Shown here piece after piece: positions 6,420-13,165 of a stretch of 35,945 nt of DNA (positions within the stretch are counted from its first letter, which is position 1; each line of letters opens with the position of its first letter). This DNA comes from a virus. A program made the translations under genes and the position numbers. The notes below the pieces were generated by a model. It was not told the DNA's origin. It did not search any database and worked only from the letters and a program-made list of their open reading frames with translations. The DNA is taken from positions 1 to 35,945 of IMG/VR virus record IMGVR_UViG_3300047496_000025, one strand, 5' to 3'.

Positions 6420-6450
6420 ATTATACTGCGGACCTCTAGGTGCTTTTCAA
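6420..6450 (-). promoter_or_regulatory. Leftward sigma70-like promoter
   Basis: TTGAAA (6445-6450) and TATAAT (6420-6425) on the minus strand with a 19-base spacer, followed by TAAAAATAAA. The spacer is one or two bases longer than ideal. It serves the operon that begins at 6384. Confidence 0.55.
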
Positions 6451-6470
6451 GCCTCCGTCGACTTTTATTT

Positions 6471-6851
6471 TTAGTACGAAACCTGCTTCCCTGCCAGCGC
6501 GCCCGTCCGCCGCTCTTTGGACGTCGATGCGACCAGCACACGCTTCTCAGGCCTGCCCGGAAGCCCCGTGTTCTCGTTGTAGTCTCTGTCGGCCTTTGCC
6601 AACAGCGCCTGCAGTTGTGACCAGGTGAAGTTGATCGCCCAGGACTCCACACGCCCGTCGCCCTCATGCACGATCGTGACCGCCGTGTTGGCACCCTTGA
6701 CCTTGCCCGTAGTGAAGACCTCGCCGACTGCGTTCTTGGCCTGCAGGTTCCCCTCCCACCACGTCTCGAGTGCGTACTCCGGCATCTCGATCTTGTACGT
6801 GAGCCCGACTCGACTCGGATCGATTGCCGTCGTGACTAGTACGATAGCCAT
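6471..6851 (-). CDS. Hypothetical early protein, 126 aa
   Basis: ATG 6851 follows AAAGGAGATAGCAA. 126 residues, beta-rich first half (MAIVLVTTAIDPSRVGLTYK) and a helical, basic second half ending GALAGKQVSY. Monocistronic: promoter-like sequence upstream (6878-6906) and the next promoter right after it. Contains a copy of the CGTGTGGAGT repeat at 6644-6653. Family not recognised. Confidence 0.75.
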   Translation of the reverse strand: MAIVLVTTAIDPSRVGLTYKIEMPEYALETWWEGNLQAKNAVGEVFTTGKVKGANTAVTIVHEGDGRVESWAINFTWSQLQALLAKADRDYNENTGLPGRPEKRVLVASTSKERRTGALAGKQVSY

Positions 6852-7338
6852 TTGCTATCTCCTTTCCCCTGGTAATTATTATAACCTCGATACCCATCGG
6901 ACTTCACGTTCGATCCGCTGGACTTTTACCTGGGTTACGTTTGATTCGTTTGACACCCTTGTGAAGGCACTTACGATTCTAATGTACCCCAGACGGTTTT
7001 GGTCTCATAATCCGCCTTATTGGCCGGACTCGTACCTAAAACCCTCTGCAGAACACTATGCGGAAAATCGGTCTATTCATACCGCAAACCGGTCTCAAAT
7101 CGACCTCATTCGCTAACCAAGTGTCTATTTACACTTTACGAATCCAAATACGGCTTTTAGTATTATAGGGTTATGTTATATACTGTATGTAGTGATATCT
7201 ACTGACGTTCTCCTTCATTTCCCACCTAGGTAAAACCACCCCGTAGTTAAGAGAGTTGCAAATACAATATATCGTACTTCTAACTCCCGGGAACTGGGAG
7301 CAGATGCTATTGGCTAACACCTGCTCCCTTGTTACCCC
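6852..7338. other. Gene-free, TA-rich region
   Basis: About 490 bases without a credible gene, clearly richer in A and T than its surroundings. It contains a weak leftward promoter near its left end (TATAAT at 6878-6883 with a poor -35), three GGTCT-centred imperfect repeats (7001, 7070, 7091; two are followed by a CCGC), a TATATA-rich stretch around 7165-7200, and at its right end mutually exclusive hairpins: CTCCC...GGGAG and GGGAGCAG...CTGCTCCC (about 7286-7326). The latter follows the stop of the leftward gene at 7339 and may be its terminator. An origin or a regulatory region is possible but unproven. Confidence 0.5.
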
Positions 7339-7644
7339 TTACCTCAACGTGTAGGTGCCGTCGGCGTGCTTGTGTGGCGGCCGGATGCGGTGTTCCTTGA
7401 AGACCGGCTCGTACTGGGTGATCATGACCCACCCTCCCGGCACATCGTCGAACGTCACACACGGCCCGTTCGTCTCGACGTCCTCACAGTCCACGTAGTG
7501 CTTCTGGTACTCCTTCCAGACGTGCACTCCGACGAACGGCTTCCCGACTGCCCGTCCTACCTGCTCCATGCCAGCCCCAACCGTGTGGAGTTGTGAGGCG
7601 AGCAGGGTCCCGATCGCGGTGACTGTTGCCATGAAGATCTTCAT
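7339..7644 (-). CDS. Secreted or membrane-anchored protein, 101 aa
   Basis: Start set at ATG 7644 (GAGGAG upstream); upstream frame is unlikely to be translated. The first about 22 residues (MKIFMATVTAIGTLLASQLH) resemble a signal peptide. The mature part contains two cysteines (VDCEDVETNGPCVTF) that could form a disulfide and a His-rich C-terminus. Possibly exported and acting at the cell surface, for example in superinfection exclusion; that role is a guess. Contains CGTGTGGAGTTGTGAGG at 7582-7598. Confidence 0.7.
   Translation of the reverse strand: MKIFMATVTAIGTLLASQLHTVGAGMEQVGRAVGKPFVGVHVWKEYQKHYVDCEDVETNGPCVTFDDVPGGWVMITQYEPVFKEHRIRPPHKHADGTYTLR
7582..7598 (+). repeat. Copy of dispersed CGTGTGGAGT motif (17-mer form)
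   Basis: CGTGTGGAGTTGTGAGG. The identical 17-mer occurs on the other strand at 35701-35717. The core 10-mer is also at 4354-4363, 5784-5793, 6644-6653, 28167-28176 (all minus) and 9483-9492, 19103-19112, 32834-32843 (plus). Confidence 0.6.
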
Positions 7645-7710
7645 ACCGACTCCTCTGTTAGGTACCCAATGAAGGCCCCGTACTCCTAGCACGGTTCCCT
7701 CATAAGCTGC

Positions 7711-7830
7711 CTAACCCATGTACATCCTGTACCAACAGTCCAGGGAGAACCAGTAGATCACCCCTCCCATCTGTGCCGGGTACAGCTGGTCGTAATCCTG
7801 CCCGCAGTCACACACACCCCACTGGAACAT
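7711..7830 (-). CDS. Very small protein with CDC motif, 39 aa
   Basis: ATG 7830 overlaps the upstream stop as TGATG. The 39 residues (MFQWGVCDCGQDYDQLYPAQ, then aromatic-rich to YRMYMG) contain CDC plus one further cysteine. The ribosome binding site is weak (GGGGG), so expression may rely on coupling. Function unknown. Confidence 0.55.
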   Translation of the reverse strand: MFQWGVCDCGQDYDQLYPAQMGGVIYWFSLDCWYRMYMG

Positions 7831-8012
7831 CAGGCCCCCACCTTCGTCAGGTCCACCGACTGCACGGCCTCCCGGATCCGGGCCCACTCCGTGAGTGCCC
7901 ACGTGTAGTCCCGCACCGACTCCTGCTTCCAGGCCGCCGATTCCTCGGACCCTGCCCGCGGTACGTACCCGTTCGCGAGTTCCTCGATGTACGTGTCAGT
8001 CATGACGGACAT
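7830..8012 (-). CDS. Small acidic protein, 60 aa
   Basis: ATG 8012 follows GGAGGACACT. 60 residues, mostly helical and acidic (MSVMTDTYIEELANGYVPRA, then WKQESVRDYTWALTEWARIR). Downstream of the palindrome-dense spacer. Family not recognised. Confidence 0.7.
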   Translation of the reverse strand: MSVMTDTYIEELANGYVPRAGSEESAAWKQESVRDYTWALTEWARIREAVQSVDLTKVGA

Positions 8013-8035
8013 AGTGTCCTCCTAGTCACGATACC

Positions 8036-8134
8036 CTGTATAGGTATCCTAGGGCGTATATAGACCCCCGGCCTATATACCCCCCAGGGTATCTACCCCC
8101 GGGTGTATAGGGGCCCCTACGGGGGCCCCCTACC
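8036..8134. repeat. Palindrome-dense spacer
   Basis: A 100-base gap full of overlapping dyads: GTATATAG (8056-8063) with CTATATAC (8073-8080), ATACCC with GGGTAT (about 8076-8091), TACCCCCGGGTGTA, the palindrome TAGGGGCCCCTA, and GGGGCCCC-TAC-GGGGGCCCC next to the stop of the leftward gene at 8135. The G/C-rich part is a plausible terminator; the TATA-bearing repeats look like a family of related short sites. Confidence 0.55.
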
Positions 8135-8479
8135 CTAGATGTCCTTCGAGGCCTTCTTGGTGATCCAAGCGATGGCCTCCTCGTTCGTGTACCTGATGTC
8201 CTTCCCAGCCATACCCTTCGTACGCTTCGCGATCATTCCCTTGCTCCCGTAGATGTACCCCATCTGCGTGGGCAGGACCTTCGTACCCCCCGCGGCCTTG
8301 ATCACCGCGTTGGTCAACGTGATGATCTGGTACCCCGACAGACTCTCAGCGGATCCGACGATCTCCGCGACGATGTCCTCCACGGTGAGTTCCGTCTCCG
8401 ACTCCAGCTCAGCCGGGTCCCCGGTGAAGAGATCCTGGTCCTGGATCTCGACAACCTCGTTGATCACGTTCTCGTTCAT
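8135..8479 (-). CDS. First gene of leftward block, hypothetical protein, 114 aa
   Basis: Start set at ATG 8479 (AAAGGACACACC upstream). 114 residues: an acidic N-terminal half (DLFTGDPAELESETELTVED) and a basic, Gly/Lys-containing C-terminal half (SKGMIAKRTKGMAGKDIRYT). This charge split and its place closest to the divergent control region make a regulatory or DNA-contacting role possible. No known domain recognised. Confidence 0.75.
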   Translation of the reverse strand: MNENVINEVVEIQDQDLFTGDPAELESETELTVEDIVAEIVGSAESLSGYQIITLTNAVIKAAGGTKVLPTQMGYIYGSKGMIAKRTKGMAGKDIRYTNEEAIAWITKKASKDI

Positions 8480-8527
8480 GGTGTGTCCTTTCAGTTTGGG
8501 TGTGTTTTTCTTTTTCGTTCTAACTAT

Positions 8528-8556
8528 ATTATAATGCAAAAATATGGATCTTGCCA
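8528..8556 (-). promoter_or_regulatory. Possible leftward promoter of the divergent region
   Basis: Minus-strand TATAAT (8528-8533) with TGGCAA (8551-8556) 17 bases upstream. The -10 is perfect but the -35 is poor, so activation or another start is possible. It faces the gene at 8135-8479. Confidence 0.45.
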
Positions 8557-8588
8557 GCCCCCTACGTGTGTATATAAACTTGACAAAA

Positions 8589-8659
8589 TTGAAGTGTTAC
8601 CTTGTAGAACATGACCTACGGTGTAATGGAAACTAGCGAATTTTCAAGTGTTACCTTGT
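8589..8659 (+). repeat. Direct repeat of 14 bases in control region
   Basis: AAGTGTTACCTTGT occurs at 8592-8605 and again at 8646-8659, both preceded by TT and one variable base. The first copy lies just downstream of a TTGACA (8580-8585), the second just upstream of the rightward promoter at 8672-8701. They are good candidates for binding sites of a phage or host regulator. Confidence 0.55.
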
Positions 8660-8671
8660 TATACCTCCCTC

Positions 8672-8701
8672 TTGCGGAATTAAGCCCTCCTGTGATATAA
8701 T
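8672..8701 (+). promoter_or_regulatory. Rightward promoter for the packaging/structural genes
   Basis: TTGCGG (8672-8677), an 18-base spacer and TATAAT (8696-8701) preceded by TG one base upstream (extended -10). The first gene starts 22 bases after the -10, with GAGAGGGGG as ribosome binding site. Confidence 0.65.
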
Positions 8702-8722
8702 CATGACAGAGAGGGGGTCCAG

Positions 8723-9070
8723 ATGGACGACGAAGAGTACACCAAAGCCTTGGAACGACAGAAGGCATGGGTGACTGACGACGAGCTTGCGAACCTCAAC
8801 CTCGAGCGCGCAACGGGCATCCATTCTGCGAATGGTCCCGAGTCGCCGACTGACCAGGCGAATCGCATCATGCGGACGAACGCTCCCATGGCTGCGCAGA
8901 CCCTGGTCAAGCTTGCCCTCAACGGTGAGACCGAGCAAGTCCGGCTGAAGGCGTCCATCGAGATCCTCAACCGCGCGAACGCTGCGGGTCAGGGTGCTGA
9001 TGGTCGTGACCCGTGGGCGAAGCTGTACGAAGAGACGATGGTAGACGGTCCACTAAAGAGGCGGGTGTAA
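8723..9070 (+). CDS. Probable terminase small subunit
   Basis: 115 residues, ATG preceded by GAGAGGGGG. Mostly helical; residues 60-105 (MAAQTLVKLALNGETEQVRL and the following LKASIEILNRANAAG) resemble the helical repeat region often seen in small terminase subunits. Assignment rests mainly on being the first gene of the rightward block, shortly before the large terminase. In its family role it would recognise phage DNA and regulate the large subunit during packaging. No helix-turn-helix can be named with certainty. Confidence 0.55.
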   Translation: MDDEEYTKALERQKAWVTDDELANLNLERATGIHSANGPESPTDQANRIMRTNAPMAAQTLVKLALNGETEQVRLKASIEILNRANAAGQGADGRDPWAKLYEETMVDGPLKRRV

Positions 9071-9267
9071 TGGCAGCGAAGAAGGGTACTACCAAGAACT
9101 CGATGCCGGTCAAGGGCATCCCGGCCAAGACGGTTCCGGCGAAAGCCCAGCCGATGTTCGCCAAGGGTACCTCGGCCAAGGCGATCTCGAAGGGCAAGTC
9201 CAAGGCCGTTCCGGCCAAGAGCACGGGCATGAAGACCGGAAGCCGCTCGGGCGGGAAGTCGAAGTAA
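9070..9267 (+). CDS. Lys/Ala/Pro-rich basic protein, 65 aa
   Basis: Starts at ATG 9070 in a TAATG overlap, with GAGGCGGG upstream. The 65 residues are repetitive: blocks such as KGIPAKTVPAKAQ and SKGKSKAVPAKSTG, no aromatic residue except one Phe, and a Gly/Ser/Lys tail. The composition resembles the disordered tail of histone H1-like or nucleoid proteins, suggesting DNA binding, perhaps in packaging or DNA compaction. Position between the two terminase genes fits. Confidence 0.7.
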   Translation: MAAKKGTTKNSMPVKGIPAKTVPAKAQPMFAKGTSAKAISKGKSKAVPAKSTGMKTGSRSGGKSK

Positions 9268-9273
9268 TAGATC

Positions 9274-9345
9274 GCTGGTTAGACCTCGAGCTAACAAGAC
9301 CCGAAGACTAGGGTTGCTCCCGCTAAGGCAAGAGGTCTAACCAGC
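9274..9345 (+). ncRNA. Structured non-coding element or terminator
   Basis: GCTGGTTAGACCTC (9274-9287) pairs perfectly with GAGGTCTAACCAGC (9332-9345), a 14-bp helix enclosing 44 bases that can fold further (GAGC/GCTC, ACCC/GGGT). A TTTCT follows the right arm, so it may be a terminator after the basic protein gene, but the large loop is unusual for one. The interval 9268-9536 carries no credible gene. Confidence 0.45.
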
Positions 9346-9482
9346 TTTCTAACCTGTCTATACTCGTTTATTTAACGAGGCTTGAAGAACGAGCTGACGT
9401 CCTAAGGAACCTATCCTAACCGGCTCGCCCCAAACAAGTTCGCCACTCGGTGAACAGTTTCGCAGCGCAGGACAAGATCAGG

Positions 9483-9520
9483 CGTGTGGAGTCTGGGGCG
9501 GCTCTAGGAGGTTGTTAAAC
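9483..9520 (+). repeat. CGTGTGGAGT motif with linked AGGTTGTTAAACA
   Basis: CGTGTGGAGT (9483-9492) is followed by AGGTTGTTAAACA (9508-9520). The second string is repeated exactly near 35674-35686, also beside a copy of the first, but in the opposite relative orientation. The pair lies immediately before the small gene at 9537. Confidence 0.5.
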
Positions 9521-9536
9521 ACGGTAGGGAGCCGCA

Positions 9537-9722
9537 GTGACGATCGATCAGTACAAGATCAGGTTCCTGACAACTATACTCTGTGTCTGGGGCGTTGTCG
9601 TAGCGGCTTCGCTATTCGTGTATCTGTTCAAGAACGGCGAGCAGCCTCAAGCGTGGCTCTTGGGTATTCCAACGGGGACTTGGCTGGCGGTCTTTCCGCC
9701 TTTACCCAAACCGAAAGAGTGA
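9537..9722 (+). CDS. Small membrane protein, 61 aa
   Basis: GTG 9537 after AGGGAG. Residues 10-30 (FLTTILCVWGVVVAASLFVYL) form one clear membrane segment; a second hydrophobic stretch (WLLGIPTGTWLAVF) precedes a Pro/Lys tail. No family recognised. Three consecutive small membrane genes before the large terminase might form a small envelope complex, but nothing in the sequence defines it. Confidence 0.65.
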   Translation: MTIDQYKIRFLTTILCVWGVVVAASLFVYLFKNGEQPQAWLLGIPTGTWLAVFPPLPKPKE

Positions 9723-9724
9723 CG

Positions 9725-9898
9725 ATGACATACGGAGAGCAAGTTGCCACCTGGGCAATTGTAATTAGCGGAGGCGGGTACGCTGTCGGAGCGACAGTCG
9801 AGCTCTTGAGGAGGAAGCGTGGACGTAGTGAAAAGCATCGGGCTATGGTGCGTAGTCGCCGTGCTATCCGTAGCCTCGCTAGTCCTGTACGTCGATAA
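9725..9898 (+). CDS. Small membrane protein with basic tail, 57 aa
   Basis: ATG 9725, two bases after the previous stop. A hydrophobic, Gly-rich segment (WAIVISGGGYAVGATVELL) at residues 9-27 is followed by a strongly basic tail (RRKRGRSEKHRAMVRSRR), giving a predicted inside-positive orientation. It overlaps the next gene by 80 bases, so its C-terminus might be shorter in effect; the strong overlap lowers confidence. Confidence 0.5.
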   Translation: MTYGEQVATWAIVISGGGYAVGATVELLRRKRGRSEKHRAMVRSRRAIRSLASPVRR

Positions 9899-10142
9899 CT
9901 TCCGTACGAAGGAGTGCTTGTCGGGGTACATGTCTCGTGATGCCGCTGCAACGAAGGCACGTGCTGACGTTGCAGACGCTGAGCGTGTACAGTTCAAGAA
10001 GACGTTGCAGGTACTCGTTAGTGGTGAGACTGACCCTACCAAGCGTCAGGCAGCTATCACTGAGTACATCGACCTTCTCAATCGCGACGATGCTGTACGA
10101 GCAGCGAACCCGCCGCTTCCTGTTCCGACAGAATGTGACTAG
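9819..10142 (+). CDS. Membrane-anchored protein with periplasm-like domain, 107 aa
   Basis: GTG 9819 directly after GAGGAGG. The N-terminus carries one membrane segment (IGLWCVVAVLSVASLVLYV, residues 7-25) and the remainder is a soluble helical region (RADVADAERVQFKKTLQVLV) ending in a short Pro-rich tail. Two bases separate its stop from the large terminase gene. Function unknown. Confidence 0.7.
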   Translation: MDVVKSIGLWCVVAVLSVASLVLYVDNFRTKECLSGYMSRDAAATKARADVADAERVQFKKTLQVLVSGETDPTKRQAAITEYIDLLNRDDAVRAANPPLPVPTECD

Positions 10143-10144
10143 CC

Positions 10145-11584
10145 ATGCCGACCATTGACAAGCGGAAGTTCTTCCAGTCAGTAGGCTACGAGCCGCACCG
10201 CCTGCAGTGGCTCTTCCATGACTCGGAAGCACGCTTTCGCATTCCCGTTTGTGGTCGGCGATTCGGTAAGTCGCGTATGTCATCGATGGACGAGGCGCCG
10301 GGACTGATGTACCCGAAGCGTCGCGGCTGGATTGTGGGGCCGACGTATGACCTGGCGGAGAAGGAGTTCCGCGTCCTTTGGGATCTCTTCATCCTCCAGC
10401 TCGAGTTCGGAAAGAACAAGCGAGTCAAGAAAGCGTACAACAAGCGCTCCGGGGAAATGTATATTGAGTTCCCTTGGCAGACGCGTATCGAATGTCGCTC
10501 TGCAGATCACCCTGAGAACCTGGTTGGTGAGAAGCTCGACTTTGCAATCATGTCCGAAGCTGCGAAGCATAAGAAGGACACCTGGGAGCGATACGTTCGA
10601 GCTGCTCTTGCTGACAACAGGGGCCATGCCACATTCCCTACAACACCTGAGGGTTACAACTGGCTTCACGCTCTGTGGCAGGTGGGCCGTGATCCGAGTG
10701 AACCCGATTTCGAGTCATGGCAGTTCCCTTCCTGGGAAAATCCATACGTGTACCCTGATGGCCGTGAAGATTCGGAGATCAAGCTCGTGGAGCGAACGAC
10801 TGCTCACGAGTGGTTCCTTCAGGAGTATGGTGCCGACTTCTCCGCGTTCGTAGGCAAGATCTACGGAGAGTTCCAGGAGAACGTCCATGTCACGGATGTC
10901 AAGTTCAATCCCGCCTGGGATTCCTACGTGGGTTACGACCCTGGCTACACTAACCCGTGGGCGTGGGTCTTCTTCCAAATTGACCCTCAGGATAACGTAT
11001 ACGTATGGCGAGAGCACTACAAGCCTTACATGCAACTGGCGGAGCACATCGCTTTCATTAGGAACCTTCCACAGCCGGAAGGGTACCATCTCGATCTGGC
11101 TTTCGGGGACGCAGCCGACCCTGAAGCATGTGCGTCCATCTCAGAGAACCTCGTTCCGGCGTTCGCGGAGCCTGAAGCGAAGAAGAACTGGCGAGAGGGA
11201 GTAGACCTCGTCAAGTCCTTCCTCAAGCTTCAGGACGTCTTCACGCCATCAGGATCGCTGGTTGTCGTGGACGAGTACGGCACACCTAAGAAGCAGCCGA
11301 AGCTTTTCATTGACCACTCGTGTAAGAACCTCATCTACGAGTTCAACAACTACCGTGCGCCTGACACTCGACCGGAACAGAACGTACGTGAGCAGGCGAA
11401 GAAGCATGCGGACCACGCTTTGGATGCCTTGCGTTACGGTCTGATGCACATCGTTAAGCTCGGCTGCAACAGTCGGTTGACTGACCTATACCAAGGGGTT
11501 AACATGACTGAGTCCGATCGTGGATTGTTTGCAGCTGAGAGTTCTACAGGTGGATACTTCAACTACGATGAACTGGAGTTCTAA
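10145..11584 (+). CDS. terL: Terminase large subunit (packaging ATPase/nuclease)
   Basis: 479 residues, normal length for the family. ATPase: Walker A at residues 36-43 (CGRRFGKS), Walker B LDFAIMSE at 131-138 with D132 and catalytic E138. Nuclease (RNase H fold): D265 in YVGYDPGYTN, D322 in the LAFGDAADPE region, and D423/D427 in HADHALDALRYG near the C-terminus. With the small subunit it binds the portal, translocates DNA into the prohead and cuts the concatemer. The ATG lies two bases after the previous gene and the portal gene follows immediately, the classical packaging order. Confidence 0.93.
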   Translation: MPTIDKRKFFQSVGYEPHRLQWLFHDSEARFRIPVCGRRFGKSRMSSMDEAPGLMYPKRRGWIVGPTYDLAEKEFRVLWDLFILQLEFGKNKRVKKAYNKRSGEMYIEFPWQTRIECRSADHPENLVGEKLDFAIMSEAAKHKKDTWERYVRAALADNRGHATFPTTPEGYNWLHALWQVGRDPSEPDFESWQFPSWENPYVYPDGREDSEIKLVERTTAHEWFLQEYGADFSAFVGKIYGEFQENVHVTDVKFNPAWDSYVGYDPGYTNPWAWVFFQIDPQDNVYVWREHYKPYMQLAEHIAFIRNLPQPEGYHLDLAFGDAADPEACASISENLVPAFAEPEAKKNWREGVDLVKSFLKLQDVFTPSGSLVVVDEYGTPKKQPKLFIDHSCKNLIYEFNNYRAPDTRPEQNVREQAKKHADHALDALRYGLMHIVKLGCNSRLTDLYQGVNMTESDRGLFAAESSTGGYFNYDELEF

Positions 11585-13096
11585 ATGAGCGACCAAGGCA
11601 CGCTCTTCGAGTTGCCACCGGCAGGTGATCCAGGATCGGTCGCTCTGACTGAACTCCTGGAAGCGTACGAGCTCGTCGACGTGACAGACGACAACGTCGT
11701 CATCATGGCAGAGACGGTGGCTGTTGGTCCTGAGATTGGCTACAGTTCGCCTTCCCCCTGGACTTCCTGGACGCGTGAGGAGTGGAACCCGAAGCTCCGT
11801 GACAAGCTCGGCGTTACCGAATGGTATCGCATGAAGCGACTCGACGGCATCGTGCGTGGATCCCTCCGAGCGTTCAAGACGCCTGTCCTGTCGGCTCACT
11901 GGTTCATGAAGCCTGGCTCAGACGCCACACGGGATAAGAACGTGGCTGAGAAGATCCAGGAGAACCTCGAGTGCGACATGAACGTGTCGTGGTCTCGTAC
12001 ACTCGAGGACATCCTCCTCATGTGCGAGTACGGCTACATGGTGATGGAGAAGGTCTACGCGCTGAAGGATGACGGTAAGGTTCACCTCGCCAAGCTCGCC
12101 CCACGTCACCCTGCGGACATCCAGAAGTTCGAGTACGACCGCAATGGTGGTCCTGACGGTATCGTTATGGAGCCCATGAGTCAAGTCGGTTCGTTCGATC
12201 CGGTGCAGGGCATCTTCATCCCGATCGACAAGTTGGCCATCTTCTCCCTCGAGGCCGAAGCCGGCGACATGCAGGGCATCTCAATCCTGCGTTCTGCGTA
12301 CAAGCACTACAAGTACAAGGACACACTGTACAAGATCGATGCTATCCAGAAGGAGCGTCACGGCATCGGCGTTCCGGTTATCAAGATGCCTCCTGGCTGG
12401 AAGAAGGCCGACAAGGACCTGGCTGAGCAGATCGGTCGGAACCTTCGTACGAACGAGCGCAGCCACATCACGCTGCCGCCGATGTGGGAGATCTACTTCG
12501 CCAAGCTGGAGGGTCAGCCGGTCGACAGCCTTCCGTCGATCAACCACCACAACCAGATGATCATGGCGAACGTGTTGGCTCCCTTCATCACGGAGACAGG
12601 TACTACCAAGGAGTCCTTGGAGACCTTCTACAAGGCCACTCGGTACGTTGCGGAGACCGTTGCCGACACGATGAACCGTCACGTTATCCAGCCGTTGGTG
12701 GCGATCAACTACTCCCGAGTCAAGCCGCCGAAGCTCTGCGTCCGGCGAATTGGAGAGTGGGAAGATGCTCGTACCCAGTCCTTCACGCTACGCAACTACG
12801 TGGGTGCTGGTCTCATTCTCCCGGACGAGACCCTCGAGGCCCACCTCCGCGAAGAGAACGACCTGCCCGAGATCGACTTCGCAACTCGAGTCGAGCCCGT
12901 TGCTCCGTCGGCTCCTGGACAAGGCGGTGGCGTGGATCCCACTGAAGAGCCTAACCCAGGAACAGCTGCTCCCGGTTCCCAGCCGAACAAGGCTAACCCG
13001 GCACAACCGCCTAAGGTAGAGGGTTCGCGGCAGCCTGCACCGAGCCCGAGAGCACCGCACAAGAATGGTCAGGTGGATCGCTCGGGCGGTAAATGA
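11585..13096 (+). CDS. Portal protein (DUF935/Mu gp29-like)
   Basis: 503 residues starting right after the large terminase stop. Conserved-looking portal features: the crown/wing region with WYRMKRLDGIVRGSLRAFKT at about residues 80-100, a central SAYKHYKYKDTLYKIDAIQK helix, and a stem followed by a Pro/Gly/Asn-rich, probably disordered C-terminus (from about residue 440). Forms the dodecameric ring at the capsid vertex through which DNA enters and to which the terminase and the connector bind. The similarity to Mu-type portals agrees with the Mu-type protease downstream. Confidence 0.88.
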   Translation: MSDQGTLFELPPAGDPGSVALTELLEAYELVDVTDDNVVIMAETVAVGPEIGYSSPSPWTSWTREEWNPKLRDKLGVTEWYRMKRLDGIVRGSLRAFKTPVLSAHWFMKPGSDATRDKNVAEKIQENLECDMNVSWSRTLEDILLMCEYGYMVMEKVYALKDDGKVHLAKLAPRHPADIQKFEYDRNGGPDGIVMEPMSQVGSFDPVQGIFIPIDKLAIFSLEAEAGDMQGISILRSAYKHYKYKDTLYKIDAIQKERHGIGVPVIKMPPGWKKADKDLAEQIGRNLRTNERSHITLPPMWEIYFAKLEGQPVDSLPSINHHNQMIMANVLAPFITETGTTKESLETFYKATRYVAETVADTMNRHVIQPLVAINYSRVKPPKLCVRRIGEWEDARTQSFTLRNYVGAGLILPDETLEAHLREENDLPEIDFATRVEPVAPSAPGQGGGVDPTEEPNPGTAAPGSQPNKANPAQPPKVEGSRQPAPSPRAPHKNGQVDRSGGK

Positions 13097-13101
13097 CACC
13101 G

Positions 13102-13130
13102 TTGACATTCCTTTAACACCGCTATATAAT
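13102..13130 (+). promoter_or_regulatory. Perfect-consensus promoter for capsid genes
   Basis: TTGACA (13102-13107), exactly 17 bases, TATAAT (13125-13130). This is the full sigma70 consensus. It lies in the short gap between the portal and protease genes and would give extra transcription of the capsid genes, needed in the largest amounts. Confidence 0.8.
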
Positions 13131-13165
13131 CAGAGACAAGTCGAGTCAGGGCAGGGAGGTGAGTC

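Noticed and set aside
6050-6694. 214-codon minus-strand frame
   Set aside because: Overlaps two supported genes and a promoter in another frame; translation is Arg/Gly-rich.
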